Source: an uncultured Methylomonas sp. (lineage in GTDB: Bacteria > Pseudomonadota > Gammaproteobacteria > Methylococcales > Methylomonadaceae). From it: DNA of 64,000 bases. Positions 26,290 to 34,953 of the stretch are shown here, piece after piece. Under the pieces are notes generated by a model. It was not told where the DNA came from, searched no databases, and worked only from the letters and a program-made list of their open reading frames with translations. The stretch lies in NCBI GenBank assembly GCA_936941155.1, contig CAKZJE010000046.1, positions 1-64,000 of the forward strand, in the 5' to 3' direction. The position numbers and the translations under genes were made by a program. Position 1 is the stretch's first letter. Each line of letters opens with the position of its first letter.

Positions 26290-26771
26290 AAACGTACTCC
26301 ACTTGCTAATTAAATTATTGTTATTTTTCTTTGCACAAAATCAGTAAAAAAACGCTTTTACTCATCGCTTTGCTTGCTTGTGAATATACCAGATGCTGTA
26401 TTATTCGGTAAACTAATTCTCTGTACATGACAAAAAATTAACTTCAACAAATCATCTGCTTACAGAAAAAGCAACAAATGTTTTTCACTTTTAAGCCTAT
26501 AAGTCAATTTAAGCACTCTTTTATTCAACTCATTCACATCCATGCGAAAAAACTTTTAGCAGGTCGTTTTTGAACGCAAAGCCGTATGATAATTAAAATT
26601 GTATTTGTGACTTACATCTACGTTTTTAATTCTTGAAAATAAACTTTAAAGAAAAAATTAATTAAAAATCAATGCTTTATATTTTAAAGCCCACCTATTA
26701 AATGAGAAACGCTTTGCAATAATTTAAGAGCATCTGTTTCAATAACCTTTTTAATTGCAAGGTGAAAAAAA
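26290..26771. other. Long intergenic gap, nothing recognised
   Basis: This 482-bp AT-rich stretch between divergent genes has no ORF, no family palindrome and no RNA that I can identify. It must hold the promoters of both flanking genes. AAGGTG precedes the ATG at 26772. Confidence 0.5.
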
Positions 26772-28082
26772 ATGAAAACACTACCTTTATTTTTAATGGC
26801 AGGTTTATTGAGTTATATACCACTGAGTTCGGCAACGACTTATTATGTGGCTACCACCGGCAATGATAGTAATGCCGGAACACAAACCAGCCCATTACGC
26901 AATATTCAGAAAGCCGCTGATTTAGCCAAAGCAGGGGATACTGTTTATGTGAAAGCCGGAACGTATTATGAAAAAGTCATCGTCCGCAATTCAGGTACAG
27001 CAGACAAACGGATTAATTTTATGCCACAGCCTAAACATAAAGTCACTGTTAATGCTAATGGGAAAGCAATGGATTACTTTCAAGGCGTGTTTACCTTAAG
27101 CAATGTCAGTTATGTTAATGTGTCAGGGTTTCGGCTGCTTAATTCCAAGCAATTCGGCGCGGTGGCTTATAAAGCTCATCATATTAACTTGAAACATAAT
27201 TACATTTACAATACGCGCGTGTCCGGTTTATCGGCGTGGAGCAGTCAAGATGTGGTTTTGCAAGGTAATGAAGTGGAAAAAGCTGTGAATGGCGGCGAAC
27301 AAGAATGTATTAGCGTGGCATTAAGTCAGCGTGTGAAAGTGTTAAACAACCACGTTCATCACAAAGGCACTGGTAATAATGGTGGCGAAGGCATAGACAT
27401 CAAACAAGGCTCGTCTAATGTGTTGGTTAAAGGAAACTATGTGCATGATTTATACAATAAAGTTTGTCTTTATATCGACGCATGGGATGCTCATACTCAC
27501 CACATTACGATGGACAGCAACAAAGTTCATAACTGTTATCATGACGGTATAGCGATGACTTCAGAAAAGGGCGGATTGCTAGAGAATATTATTATTCAAA
27601 ATAATATTAGCTATAACAATTACGGCAACGGTCTCACCATAGGCGCGTGGGGGGTTTCAGGATACCAACGTCCATTGCGAAATATTTTAGTGATTAACAA
27701 TACGTTTGCTCACAATGGGGTTAAATGGGGCGGCGGTATTTCAATCAGCAATCCTGACATTCAAAATGTCGTGGTGCGCAATAATATATTAAGCCAAAAC
27801 AAGTCTTTTCAACTGAATGATGAAGTGGGTAATGGCAAAACCATGTTAGAGTTTAATGTTATTGATGGCTTTCGCGGTTATGACACACCCGAAACTTACG
27901 GTTTAAATCCAGTAAAAGGCAGTGCCAGTTTTGTGAATGCAGCGCAAGGTGATTATCACTTATTAGGTGATTCAGTTGCGATTGATAGTGCTATTGCAAC
28001 TCGTGCACCACTCCGCGACTTTGATAATAAATTAAGACCCGTTAATAATAAATGGGATATGGGCGCGTTTGAATATCAATAA
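26772..28082 (+). CDS. Secreted right-handed parallel beta-helix protein
   Basis: 436 residues. The signal peptide (LFLMAGLLSYIPLSSA) is followed by TTYYVATTGNDSNAGT, the typical opening of DUF1565/pectate-lyase-like beta-helix proteins (SPLRNIQKAADLAKAGDTVYVKAGTY). Repeated short strands rich in N and V follow (NNYVHDLYNK-like turns, DSNKVHNCYHDGIAM, VVVRNNILSQN), consistent with ten or more PbH1 coils and Asn ladders. It ends with a DYHL...DMGAFEYQ cap. Such proteins bind or cleave polysaccharides outside the cytoplasm. No catalytic motif is assignable and no carbohydrate genes flank it. Confidence 0.88.
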   Translation: MKTLPLFLMAGLLSYIPLSSATTYYVATTGNDSNAGTQTSPLRNIQKAADLAKAGDTVYVKAGTYYEKVIVRNSGTADKRINFMPQPKHKVTVNANGKAMDYFQGVFTLSNVSYVNVSGFRLLNSKQFGAVAYKAHHINLKHNYIYNTRVSGLSAWSSQDVVLQGNEVEKAVNGGEQECISVALSQRVKVLNNHVHHKGTGNNGGEGIDIKQGSSNVLVKGNYVHDLYNKVCLYIDAWDAHTHHITMDSNKVHNCYHDGIAMTSEKGGLLENIIIQNNISYNNYGNGLTIGAWGVSGYQRPLRNILVINNTFAHNGVKWGGGISISNPDIQNVVVRNNILSQNKSFQLNDEVGNGKTMLEFNVIDGFRGYDTPETYGLNPVKGSASFVNAAQGDYHLLGDSVAIDSAIATRAPLRDFDNKLRPVNNKWDMGAFEYQ

Positions 28083-28117
28083 GAGTGTTGTACAGAAATT
28101 TTTTAACGCTCAACTTA

Positions 28118-28150
28118 GACTTTTCAGGTTTCTAAAATCTGAAAAGTCTT
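28118..28150. terminator. C33 palindrome, likely terminator of the beta-helix gene
   Basis: AGACTTTTCAGGTTT / AAATCTGAAAAGTCT followed by T's, 36 bp past the stop. Confidence 0.65.
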
Positions 28151-28367
28151 TTGATAGATGAGTAAAGATAGCTGTTTTTTTCAACTTATTGATAATTAAT
28201 GTTTTTTAATAGACGGTATGTAAAGCAAAAGTCAGACTAAACCTTTTAATTGCTAGATTTATTACGGATCCAAAAATATTTTAATAGACTTGTTGCGATG
28301 TAATATTTAAGAATTTATGCGGTATTGAGACTTTTCATAACTTATTGATAAATTAGCCAAAAACAGC

Positions 28368-29603
28368 CTAATTATTTACATCTAAAGCTGGCAAATTTGC
28401 CATCAATCCCATTGCCTGCCGTGCTAATAAATTTTTTGCGGCTGGAATATGGTCTAATAACGTTAAACCAAGATTTCGCGCTGCGGCAATCGAAAGGGTT
28501 GGCGTGGAAAAAATTTTCACCAAACTATCGGTTAAGTGAATCACACGATCATGATCTTTTAATCTGAGTTTTGCGTAATTTTGCAAAAAATCATCCGCAC
28601 CAATATCGCCGCCTTGCTGTTGCTGAGTTTTCAGCATTTGTGCCAATTGCACCACGTCACGCAATCCTAAATTAAAACCTTGTCCTGCCACCGGATGCAG
28701 CTGATGTACTGCATTGCCAATAATCACCGTGCGCTGCGCCAGCATTTGTTCCGCACGAATTAAAGTTAAAGGAAAAGCCCGACGCGGTGCGGCCAGCGTT
28801 AACTCTCCTAAGCGATAACCAAAACATTCTTGCAATTGCGCCATAAATTCTTTTTCACCATACGCCATTAAATCAGCGGCTTGCTCATGGCTGCGTGTCC
28901 AAACCACTGAGGCTAAATGTTTTTTCAGCGGCAATACCGCTAAGGGTCCAAATTCGGTGAAGCGTTCATACGCGGTATTTTGATGTGGCAAATAGGTTTT
29001 TACCGTTGTCACTAACGCAGTTTGTCCATAATCGGTTCTGTGTTGGGCAATTTCTAATAATTTGCGAATTGTCGATTCTCCACCATCTGCACCGACTAAT
29101 AATCTCGCGGTTACATTGAGACCTTCCTCGTTTTTAAAACCTGGCAGGTCTTGGTGGCTATGCAAACTCACATGCACCGCTTCAGAACTTGTGCTTAACC
29201 CGATAATCCGCGCCGGACAAATTTGCGTGATGCCCGCATCAGCCACCAATTGCGCAACATGGCTTTCAATATCACGCGCGGTTATCACATAACCCAATGC
29301 TTCCACACCTTGTTGTTTTGCTGAAAGGCGCGTTTTTCCAAAATGACCTTTATCAGAAACATGAATATGTTCGATGGCGGCGGCGTGTTTTTTAGCCTGT
29401 TGCCACGCGCCCAAATCATCCAACAAAGCAACCGTGCCGGCTGCCAAAGCTAAGGCTCTATCGCCCGCAGGTGAGTTTTGCAATTGCTCACGACTCAACG
29501 CTTCAATAATTGCAATTTTTAAACCGCACTCTTTCAACGCTAATGCCAAGCAATTTCCAGCCAAGCCGCCGCCGCCAATCAATAAATCATAATCGTATAA
29601 CAT
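28368..29603 (-). CDS. ubiH: 2-octaprenyl-6-methoxyphenyl hydroxylase (ubiquinone synthesis FAD mono-oxygenase)
   Basis: 411 residues. An N-terminal FAD-binding Rossmann motif (DYDLLIGGGGLAGNCLALAL) is followed by the DG-type motif LLVGADGGESTIRKLL and the second FAD motif VIIGNAVHQLHPVAGQGFNLGLRDV, all typical of UbiH/UbiF/VisC hydroxylases. It acts on the ring of the quinone precursor at the membrane. It lies 68 bp downstream of pepP, the conserved ygfB-pepP-ubiH order. Unusually, bases 29119-29151 are a diverged 33-bp C33 palindrome read in frame as part of QDLPGFKNEEGL, just before the DG motif. The frame stays open, so the protein probably tolerates an 11-residue surface insertion. Confidence 0.92.
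   Translation of the reverse strand: MLYDYDLLIGGGGLAGNCLALALKECGLKIAIIEALSREQLQNSPAGDRALALAAGTVALLDDLGAWQQAKKHAAAIEHIHVSDKGHFGKTRLSAKQQGVEALGYVITARDIESHVAQLVADAGITQICPARIIGLSTSSEAVHVSLHSHQDLPGFKNEEGLNVTARLLVGADGGESTIRKLLEIAQHRTDYGQTALVTTVKTYLPHQNTAYERFTEFGPLAVLPLKKHLASVVWTRSHEQAADLMAYGEKEFMAQLQECFGYRLGELTLAAPRRAFPLTLIRAEQMLAQRTVIIGNAVHQLHPVAGQGFNLGLRDVVQLAQMLKTQQQQGGDIGADDFLQNYAKLRLKDHDRVIHLTDSLVKIFSTPTLSIAAARNLGLTLLDHIPAAKNLLARQAMGLMANLPALDVNN
29119..29151. repeat. C33 palindrome inside ubiH
   Basis: AGACCTTCCTCGTTTTTAAA then ACCTGGCAGGTCT: the same length and ends as intergenic C33 copies, with one arm decayed. It is exactly 11 codons long and keeps ubiH in frame. Confidence 0.65.
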
Positions 29604-29671
29604 AAGAAGTCTTCATTAATAACTGCCAATTTTGAAAAGATTGGCGGTCATGGTGTTTATAAAAAAGTCTA

Positions 29672-30982
29672 TTAACTTGCCTGCATTAATGCTTCTATTT
29701 CAGCCACCGTTTTCGGTGCGCCGCGCGTTAAAACTTCGTTTCCATCTTTGGTGACTAACACATCATCTTCAATCCGAATCCCAATTCCCAACCATTTAGG
29801 ATCAACGGTTTCGCAAGTCGGTTGCACATAAATCCCCGGCTCAATCGTCAACACCATACCGGCTTCTAAAATCCGCCATTGTTCGTTGACTTTATAATCG
29901 CCCACGTCATGCACATCCATACCTAGCCAATGTCCGATGCGGTGCATGTAAAATTCTTTATATTTTTCATCCTTGATTAAAGTTTCCACATCACCCATCA
30001 GCAATCCCAAATCGACTAAACCTTGCGTCATCACTAACACAGAAGCTTCATGCGCTTTATTCCAAGCATTGCCGGGATAAATTTCTGCAATCGCGGCTTG
30101 TTGTGCATCCAACACCAATTGATAAAGCTGTTTTTGTGCGGGGGAAAAATGTCCTGAAATCGGGAAAGTGCGCGTAATATCCGCAGCATAATGATCGCAT
30201 TCTGCACCCGCATCAATCAGCAATAAATCGCCTCGGCGCAATTTCGCGTTGTTATGCACATAATGCAGCACGCAAGCATTTTTTCCCGCTGCCACAATGG
30301 AAGGATACGCCACTGCCCGCAATCCTTCTTTCATAAATTCATGGACGATTTCGGCTTCCATTTGATATTCAAATAATCCAGCTTTGCAGATTTGCATGGC
30401 GCGGATATGTGCTTGCACAGAAACTTGCACTGCGCGGCGAATCAATTTTAATTCTGCTGCACTTTTAAACATGCGCATTTCATGCACGATGTGTTCTAGC
30501 GACACCAATTCGCCCGGCGCACTAATATATTTACGCGATTGGGCACGAATGTGATTAATCCATTCCAACAATTTATGATCTAAATCGCTGTCGCGTCCCA
30601 TCGGATAAAAAACTTTCGCTTTGCCTTCTAACATGCCCGGCAAAATGTCGTTTAAATCATCAATAGGAAAGGAATCATCCGCGCCATAATGGGTGGTCGC
30701 GCCTTCTAATCCGGCATGTGCGCCTTCCCACAGGGCTTTTTTCTCATCAAATTCGCGGCAAAATAAAATATATTCACCTTGTTCGCGTCCGGGAATAAAC
30801 ACGGCTAACGCGCCGGATTCATTAAAGCCAGTCAGATAATAAAAATCGCTGTCTTGCCGATAAGGATAATCGACATCACGATTGCGGGTTTGATTGGGTG
30901 CGCTGGCAATTAATCCGATATTGCCTTTGCCGATTTGCTGCATCACTTGTTTGCGGCGGCGTTTAAATTCTGTTTGTTTCAT
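29672..30982 (-). CDS. pepP: Xaa-Pro aminopeptidase
   Basis: 436 residues. The N-terminal creatinase-like domain (about 1-170) is followed by a pita-bread metallopeptidase domain. Its metal ligands are visible: Asp in LLLIDAGAECDHYAADITRTF (two Asp), His in MHRIGHWLGMDVHD, and Glu in LTIEPGIY and GIRIEDDVLV. It removes N-terminal residues followed by proline in the cytoplasm. I chose the ATG at 30982 over a TTG one codon-pair upstream. Its usual neighbour ygfB is separated from it here by an inserted DUF1566 gene and repeats, while ubiH follows normally. Confidence 0.95.
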   Translation of the reverse strand: MKQTEFKRRRKQVMQQIGKGNIGLIASAPNQTRNRDVDYPYRQDSDFYYLTGFNESGALAVFIPGREQGEYILFCREFDEKKALWEGAHAGLEGATTHYGADDSFPIDDLNDILPGMLEGKAKVFYPMGRDSDLDHKLLEWINHIRAQSRKYISAPGELVSLEHIVHEMRMFKSAAELKLIRRAVQVSVQAHIRAMQICKAGLFEYQMEAEIVHEFMKEGLRAVAYPSIVAAGKNACVLHYVHNNAKLRRGDLLLIDAGAECDHYAADITRTFPISGHFSPAQKQLYQLVLDAQQAAIAEIYPGNAWNKAHEASVLVMTQGLVDLGLLMGDVETLIKDEKYKEFYMHRIGHWLGMDVHDVGDYKVNEQWRILEAGMVLTIEPGIYVQPTCETVDPKWLGIGIRIEDDVLVTKDGNEVLTRGAPKTVAEIEALMQAS

Positions 30983-31407
30983 CAAGGAGGTTGTTTAAGT
31001 CAGGGAAGAGCTGTATTTTAAGGGTATCTACTCAAATTATCTGTCATTTTGTTGTTTGAATCAGGATTTACAAGATTTTAAGATTAACAGGATAATATTC
31101 TGCAAATCTTGATTCAGATAAGGCAAGCTAAGTTATAGCTTTTAATCTAATAAGCGGGTATTTGTAAAAGACTGTGTTGATTAATTTGTGAGCTGAGATG
31201 AAAGCTTTGCATGTTTAATTGTCCGGCTGTTGCGGTAAATACGGTGATAAGTGGAGTGCAAAACATGTTTTGCACTCCGGTTTGCATTTGGTTTGAACAC
31301 GATGGCACGGATTTTAAGATGAACAGGATTTAGGCAGAAACTGAAAAAATCCTGTCAATCATTTAATCCGTTGAATCCTGTTCAAAAAACAGAGCAGTTA
31401 TCAAAAA
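30983..31407. other. Intergenic gap with degenerate repeats
   Basis: This 425-bp gap between pepP and the inserted DUF1566 gene has no ORF. Two related stretches carry the phrase (CA)GGATTT...AAGATTxAACAGGAT (31062-31092 and 31303-31388, the latter with an inverted AATCCTGT partner). A 26-bp hairpin GGAGTGCAAAAC / GTTTTGCACTCC lies at 31253-31278. The pepP promoter should be in the first 100 bp. Confidence 0.55.
31253..31278. repeat. G26 palindrome
   Basis: GGAGTGCAAAAC-AT-GTTTTGCACTCC, a perfect 26-bp palindrome. A related decayed form (TTGCAAGCAAAGCTTGCACTCC region) lies at 15372-15394. Confidence 0.8.
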
Positions 31408-32406
31408 TTACTGTCCACCTCGCACGAGCTGCGCTTTATTATCGTTATAGCTTTTACTACTAGAATATCCAGTTCCATAAGCAACCACCCATGCGTAACT
31501 ACTATCATTGGTAGTGGAAGATGACCATAACCAACTACCACTTGTTGGAAAATAAGTCTTATCAATATAAGGGTAAGATGATTTACTCAATGTTTTCAAA
31601 TGGGCGTAACTAGGAACACGCCAATCACTGAAGCCACAGAGTTTTATGGCATTTACGGCATTCACATAGCCTTCTGTATCACACGAACCTATAGTACATG
31701 AGCCTTTATTTTGAACTCCTGAATTCCCACCATTAGTACCAGTGTTAGAGTCATACCACGAATAAGTATTATCCTTATCTCGCAAACCGAGGTCTGTAGT
31801 TTTGACTTCCCAAAATAACCCGGTGACATTATCACGAGTACATGCCCAGGCATTTACACCTGTCCCTAAAACCGCAGAATCTCCCAATAATACACCGTTG
31901 TTACTAATTTTACTGTAACCTGTTGATGGATAAATTGTCGGAGGAATAATTGCTTCAAAACGTACAGAACTTACGCCTAAAGATTCGCTGATGGGTAATT
32001 TGAATGGATTAATAGTCACATATCCACCTTTTACAAACGCCCATTGCGTTGTTGTATTTGCCGTCAATTGAACCCATGTATTTTGCTTTAATGCTTGATT
32101 AACTGGAATTTCAAAACACGGATAAGTTGCATCCGTAGGCGAACACAGAGTATTTCCAACCAAATTACCTTTTGGATAAACACGATACAAAGCATTGGTG
32201 GCTTTGCTACCTTTTGGAACGTTTAACCAAACTTTATAAGATGCAGCGGCTGGCGCAGTCCATGTCAACGAAACATTGCTACCACCCGCAATCATACCTG
32301 ATGCTTTCGCAGTAACGGCTACACCAGCAGGCACAACGGCTTGAGCGGTATTAATTGCCAACAATGCCAAACATAAGGCTAGAGCGAAGCTTTTGATTAT
32401 TTTCAT
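31408..32406 (-). CDS. Secreted DUF1566 (Lcl C-terminal-like) domain protein
   Basis: 332 residues. The signal peptide (FALALCLALLAINTAQA) is followed by a beta-sandwich-like first half (about 25-160) of unknown family. A DUF1566 domain (about 190-332) starts with DNVTGLFWEVKTTD, passes through CGFSDWRVPSYAHLKTL and ends with AQLVRGGQ; its Cys residues are probably disulfide-bonded. DUF1566 is the C-type-lectin-like fold found in the Legionella collagen-like adhesin Lcl. The gene breaks the conserved ygfB-pepP neighbourhood and is flanked by an A28 copy upstream and repeats downstream, consistent with later insertion. A second, longer DUF1566 protein is encoded at 41964. Confidence 0.85.
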   Translation of the reverse strand: MKIIKSFALALCLALLAINTAQAVVPAGVAVTAKASGMIAGGSNVSLTWTAPAAASYKVWLNVPKGSKATNALYRVYPKGNLVGNTLCSPTDATYPCFEIPVNQALKQNTWVQLTANTTTQWAFVKGGYVTINPFKLPISESLGVSSVRFEAIIPPTIYPSTGYSKISNNGVLLGDSAVLGTGVNAWACTRDNVTGLFWEVKTTDLGLRDKDNTYSWYDSNTGTNGGNSGVQNKGSCTIGSCDTEGYVNAVNAIKLCGFSDWRVPSYAHLKTLSKSSYPYIDKTYFPTSGSWLWSSSTTNDSSYAWVVAYGTGYSSSKSYNDNKAQLVRGGQ

Positions 32407-32435
32407 AAATCTCTCCGATTAAATTAAAGGTTGCG

Positions 32436-32463
32436 GTAGAGACGCAAAATATTGCGTCTCTAC
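32436..32463. repeat. A28 palindrome, near-consensus copy
   Basis: GTAGAGACGCAA / TTGCGTCTCTAC arms with a 4-base centre, in the leader of the DUF1566 gene. Confidence 0.9.
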
Positions 32464-32507
32464 AGCCTAAACTTTAACACCAATTATGCTGTTGGAATAT
32501 GCCTAAA

Positions 32508-33038
32508 TTAATGCGCAACCGCCGAATCACTTTGACTTAACTCATCACGCACAATCAACACCGCCGCTCTCAAATATTCATGCAACTGAATAAACGCCTC
32601 TTCATCCTCATCATTGCCTTCTTCCACATCTTGATCTAATTTGGTAATTTCCACCATATCTTTCAAAATGCCCTGCGTTTCACCCGCCCAATTCGCGGCA
32701 GAATGCGAATAACCAATGCCCCACAAAAAGCCCTGACACCAATCACTCAACGCAATCACATGCTCTTGCAAATCTTCATTATCTGGCAATAACAAATCAA
32801 ATCTAAACTCGGTTTCATCAGGATTAAGCAACAAGCGGGTGCGCTCAAACAAAGCCGTTAAAGTCACCGCATGTTCATTTGAGATAACCACCTCATCCTC
32901 AACCAATTCATCTAACCATTTATTCACATCGGCGCGCTGGTCAACACACAACATGGCTGTCGCCATCCCATGCGCTTCTGCCACATTAGCCGTACTATCG
33001 TATTGCTGAAAAATTTCACTAATTTCCTGATAAGCCAT
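32508..33038 (-). CDS. ygfB: YgfB/UPF0149 family protein
   Basis: 176 residues, all-helical, acidic. It contains AEAHGMATAMLCVDQRADVNKWL, the UPF0149 signature, and the central W-C-x-G-F-L-W-G-I-G-Y core (DWCQGFLWGIGYS), with an acidic tail (EEGNDEDEEAFIQLHEYL). YgfB in other Gammaproteobacteria affects envelope stress or antibiotic susceptibility through protein interactions; the role here is not known. It is divergent from the coiled-coil/zapA pair, the order seen across the class. The overlapping frame at 32924-33190 is only a shadow. Confidence 0.92.
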   Translation of the reverse strand: MAYQEISEIFQQYDSTANVAEAHGMATAMLCVDQRADVNKWLDELVEDEVVISNEHAVTLTALFERTRLLLNPDETEFRFDLLLPDNEDLQEHVIALSDWCQGFLWGIGYSHSAANWAGETQGILKDMVEITKLDQDVEEGNDEDEEAFIQLHEYLRAAVLIVRDELSQSDSAVAH

Positions 33039-33215
33039 GATTTTCTATGTAATAATTCCACTATCGCTAAAAAAAAAACACCGCTTATGCTACCATTGAT
33101 TAAACCTAGATAATATTGCAAAGCTGTTTTTATGCACCAAGTAGCTTTTGCTAGTCCTGTTTGCTTGATAAAATCTCCAACCGAACTCATAACTTAACGC
33201 GCGTATTTATTCATC

Positions 33216-33443
33216 ATGTCAGATTCCCCCTTAAAACCTGCGACAGAATACAATGAGCTGGAAAAACAACTCAATGAGTTACTCAAACGCTATCAGTTAT
33301 TACAAACTGAAAATCAGTCGCTCAAAATTAAACAAGAATCGCTGGTCAAAGAAAAAGCTAATTTATTAGCCAAATCCACCTTGGCAAAAACCAAGGTCGA
33401 AGCGATGATAACTCGCTTGAAAGCAATGGAGGAAAGTTCGTGA
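33216..33443 (+). CDS. Small coiled-coil protein (TIGR02449 / ZapB-like)
   Basis: 75 residues, almost entirely a coiled coil: EYNELEKQLNELLKRYQLLQTENQSL, then KEKANLLAKSTLAKTKVEAMITRLKAMEE. The size, heptads and position directly before zapA match the TIGR02449 family, thought to help organise the division ring. Its stop overlaps the GTG start of zapA by four bases, so translation is probably coupled. Confidence 0.85.
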   Translation: MSDSPLKPATEYNELEKQLNELLKRYQLLQTENQSLKIKQESLVKEKANLLAKSTLAKTKVEAMITRLKAMEESS

Positions 33444-33736
33444 GTGCCATTATAAAACCAGTCGCCATTCGGGTCTTAGGAAAAGAATATAACGTTCCAT
33501 GCCCTATGGATGAAGAAGATGTTCTAGTTTCATCAGCGCGGAAACTCGATAAACTCATGTGTGAAATTCGTGATGCCGGCAAAATTAACGGCGGAGAGCG
33601 GATTGCGGTCATGGTCGCACTCAATATAATGACCGAATTACATACCTTGCAAAAAAAGCACGAAACCCCTGAACAAGAATTTGCAGCAAAATTAGTGCAT
33701 TTAAAACAAAAAATAGAAAAGGTTTTAGAATCTTAA
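33440..33736 (+). CDS. zapA: Cell division protein ZapA
   Basis: 98 residues, GTG start with GGAGGAAAG just upstream inside the previous gene. The N-terminal beta-alpha head (VAIRVLGKEYNVPCPMDEEDVLVSSARKLDKLM) and a C-terminal coiled coil (ALNIMTELHTLQKKHETPEQEFAAKL) match ZapA, which cross-links FtsZ filaments at mid-cell. The 6S RNA gene follows 20 bp later, the classical zapA-ssrS arrangement. Confidence 0.95.
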   Translation: MSAIIKPVAIRVLGKEYNVPCPMDEEDVLVSSARKLDKLMCEIRDAGKINGGERIAVMVALNIMTELHTLQKKHETPEQEFAAKLVHLKQKIEKVLES

Positions 33737-33756
33737 AAAACAGGTTAGAATGCTGC

Positions 33757-33942
33757 CCGTATCTCCTGCGGCGATCGAGGTGTTGTGCTGGGTGTTTCCT
33801 GAACCTATATTGCCCCCGGGAACTGAACTCGATACAGGTGTGCAAACCCACTTTAAGTGGGGAGCCTAAATTATCAATGATGTTCCCACTTGAATCTTTG
33901 GTTCAAGGACGAAAGTGCATACGGCGCAGGTGGGAGGTACTC
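33757..33942 (+). ncRNA. ssrS: 6S RNA
   Basis: The closing stem pairs GTATCTCCTGCG near 33759 with CGCAGGTGGGAGGTAC ending at 33940. Conserved internal pieces include the region leading to AACTGAACTCGATAC, the GTGGGGAGCCT stretch, and the CTTGAATCTTTGGTTCAAG hairpin, which matches the E. coli CTTGAACCAAGGGTTCAAG arm. The length is about 184 nt and it lies right after zapA. 6S RNA mimics an open promoter and sequesters sigma-70 RNA polymerase in stationary phase. The usual downstream gene (5-formyl-THF cyclo-ligase) is missing; a minus-strand operon ends there instead. Confidence 0.93.
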
Positions 33943-34035
33943 TTTCAATCATTCAGCAAGCTTCTTGCTGATTTTGCCTCAAACCTCCCCTTTTTCCACA
34001 GCCATAACATGATTGTAAATGGCAACCCCTTCGCA

Positions 34036-34953
34036 CTATCCCTGCTCAAAACTACCACGTTGTGCTGCTGTCACCAAGTGTTTGCTGCCATAAATCTGAT
34101 GGCGCTTTAACACATTACTCGCCCAAATTCTGTGCGTGGCAATTTCACACATTGAATCATTCATTTTAAAAACCGCAGTCGCTTCTTTATGCAAAATTGC
34201 CTCGGCAATTGCCACATCCTCTCTATCCACTCGATAACACGCTTCAATAATATTTAACTGACTCGGATGAATTGCCGTTTTCCCAATTAAACCACAACTA
34301 ATATCTTGCTGTGTTTCTTTAATGAGCAATTCAAGTTTATTCAAATGTTCAAATACTGGCGCAGTTAATTCAAATCCATACGGTTTAAAAACATTAATTA
34401 ATTGATAAATCACAAAACCTAATGGCGTTTCATAAACCGTTCTATCTTGTGGACGACGTAACCCTAAATGCTGTAATAAATCATTGCCACCAATGCGCAA
34501 TGCCAAAATATCATTTTGATAATCTAATTCTAATAATTTATCGCGCAATAAACACATTTTGCTTTGTTCAAAGACATCTTTAGATTCCAAAGTCAGCATA
34601 TTTTTAAAGCCGCGATTAGCGACTAATGAAAAATAATCCTTAAAATTGTTTAAATCGACTTTAGGAAAAACAAAGCCATTAATTTTCTCAATATTCGGTA
34701 ATGCTAATAATCTTTCTAAAACCTTGGGATTTCTCGCGCGAATAAAACGCAATTTATCACTCGGTTGTATATGCGCTAATAAATCTGTAATTCGCTCTAA
34801 TGCTAATTCTATTTCTTTATCGTGAATTGAATCCTCCGTACAAAACACCATTGAACGTAATTGGGGATATTTTAAACCATTGGCAATTGTCACCATATTC
34901 TCTCGCACCGCAGGAATATAAAGGGTTGCACCAAGTTTTAACGCATCAGTCAT
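34036..34953 (-). CDS. HpcH/HpaI-like TIM-barrel C-C bond lyase of the Ter-associated module
   Basis: About 305 residues from the ATG at 34953 (MTDALKLGATLYIPA); the frame extends upstream but only as overlap with the previous gene. It has the citrate-lyase-beta/aldolase fold: VFCTEDSIHDKE (metal/phosphate region), RFIRARNPKVLERLL, GFVFPKVDLNN, LTLESKDVFEQ (Glu ligand), ALRIGGNDLLQ, and GLIGKTAIHPSQLNIIEACY. This corresponds to the 'C-C_Bond_Lyase' family described with tellurium-resistance gene clusters. It is the last gene of a four-gene operon and overlaps the previous gene by eight bases. It should split or join a carbon-carbon bond in a nucleoside-like metabolite pathway; the substrate is unknown. 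Confidence 0.82.
   Translation of the reverse strand: MTDALKLGATLYIPAVRENMVTIANGLKYPQLRSMVFCTEDSIHDKEIELALERITDLLAHIQPSDKLRFIRARNPKVLERLLALPNIEKINGFVFPKVDLNNFKDYFSLVANRGFKNMLTLESKDVFEQSKMCLLRDKLLELDYQNDILALRIGGNDLLQHLGLRRPQDRTVYETPLGFVIYQLINVFKPYGFELTAPVFEHLNKLELLIKETQQDISCGLIGKTAIHPSQLNIIEACYRVDREDVAIAEAILHKEATAVFKMNDSMCEIATHRIWASNVLKRHQIYGSKHLVTAAQRGSFEQG

Noticed and set aside
32924-33190. An 88-residue minus-strand frame overlapping ygfB
   Set aside because: It overlaps the start of a well-recognised UPF0149 gene in another frame and has no recognisable domain.
33838-34110. A 90-residue frame beginning inside 6S RNA
   Set aside because: It begins within a structured RNA and overlaps the end of the lyase gene on the other strand.
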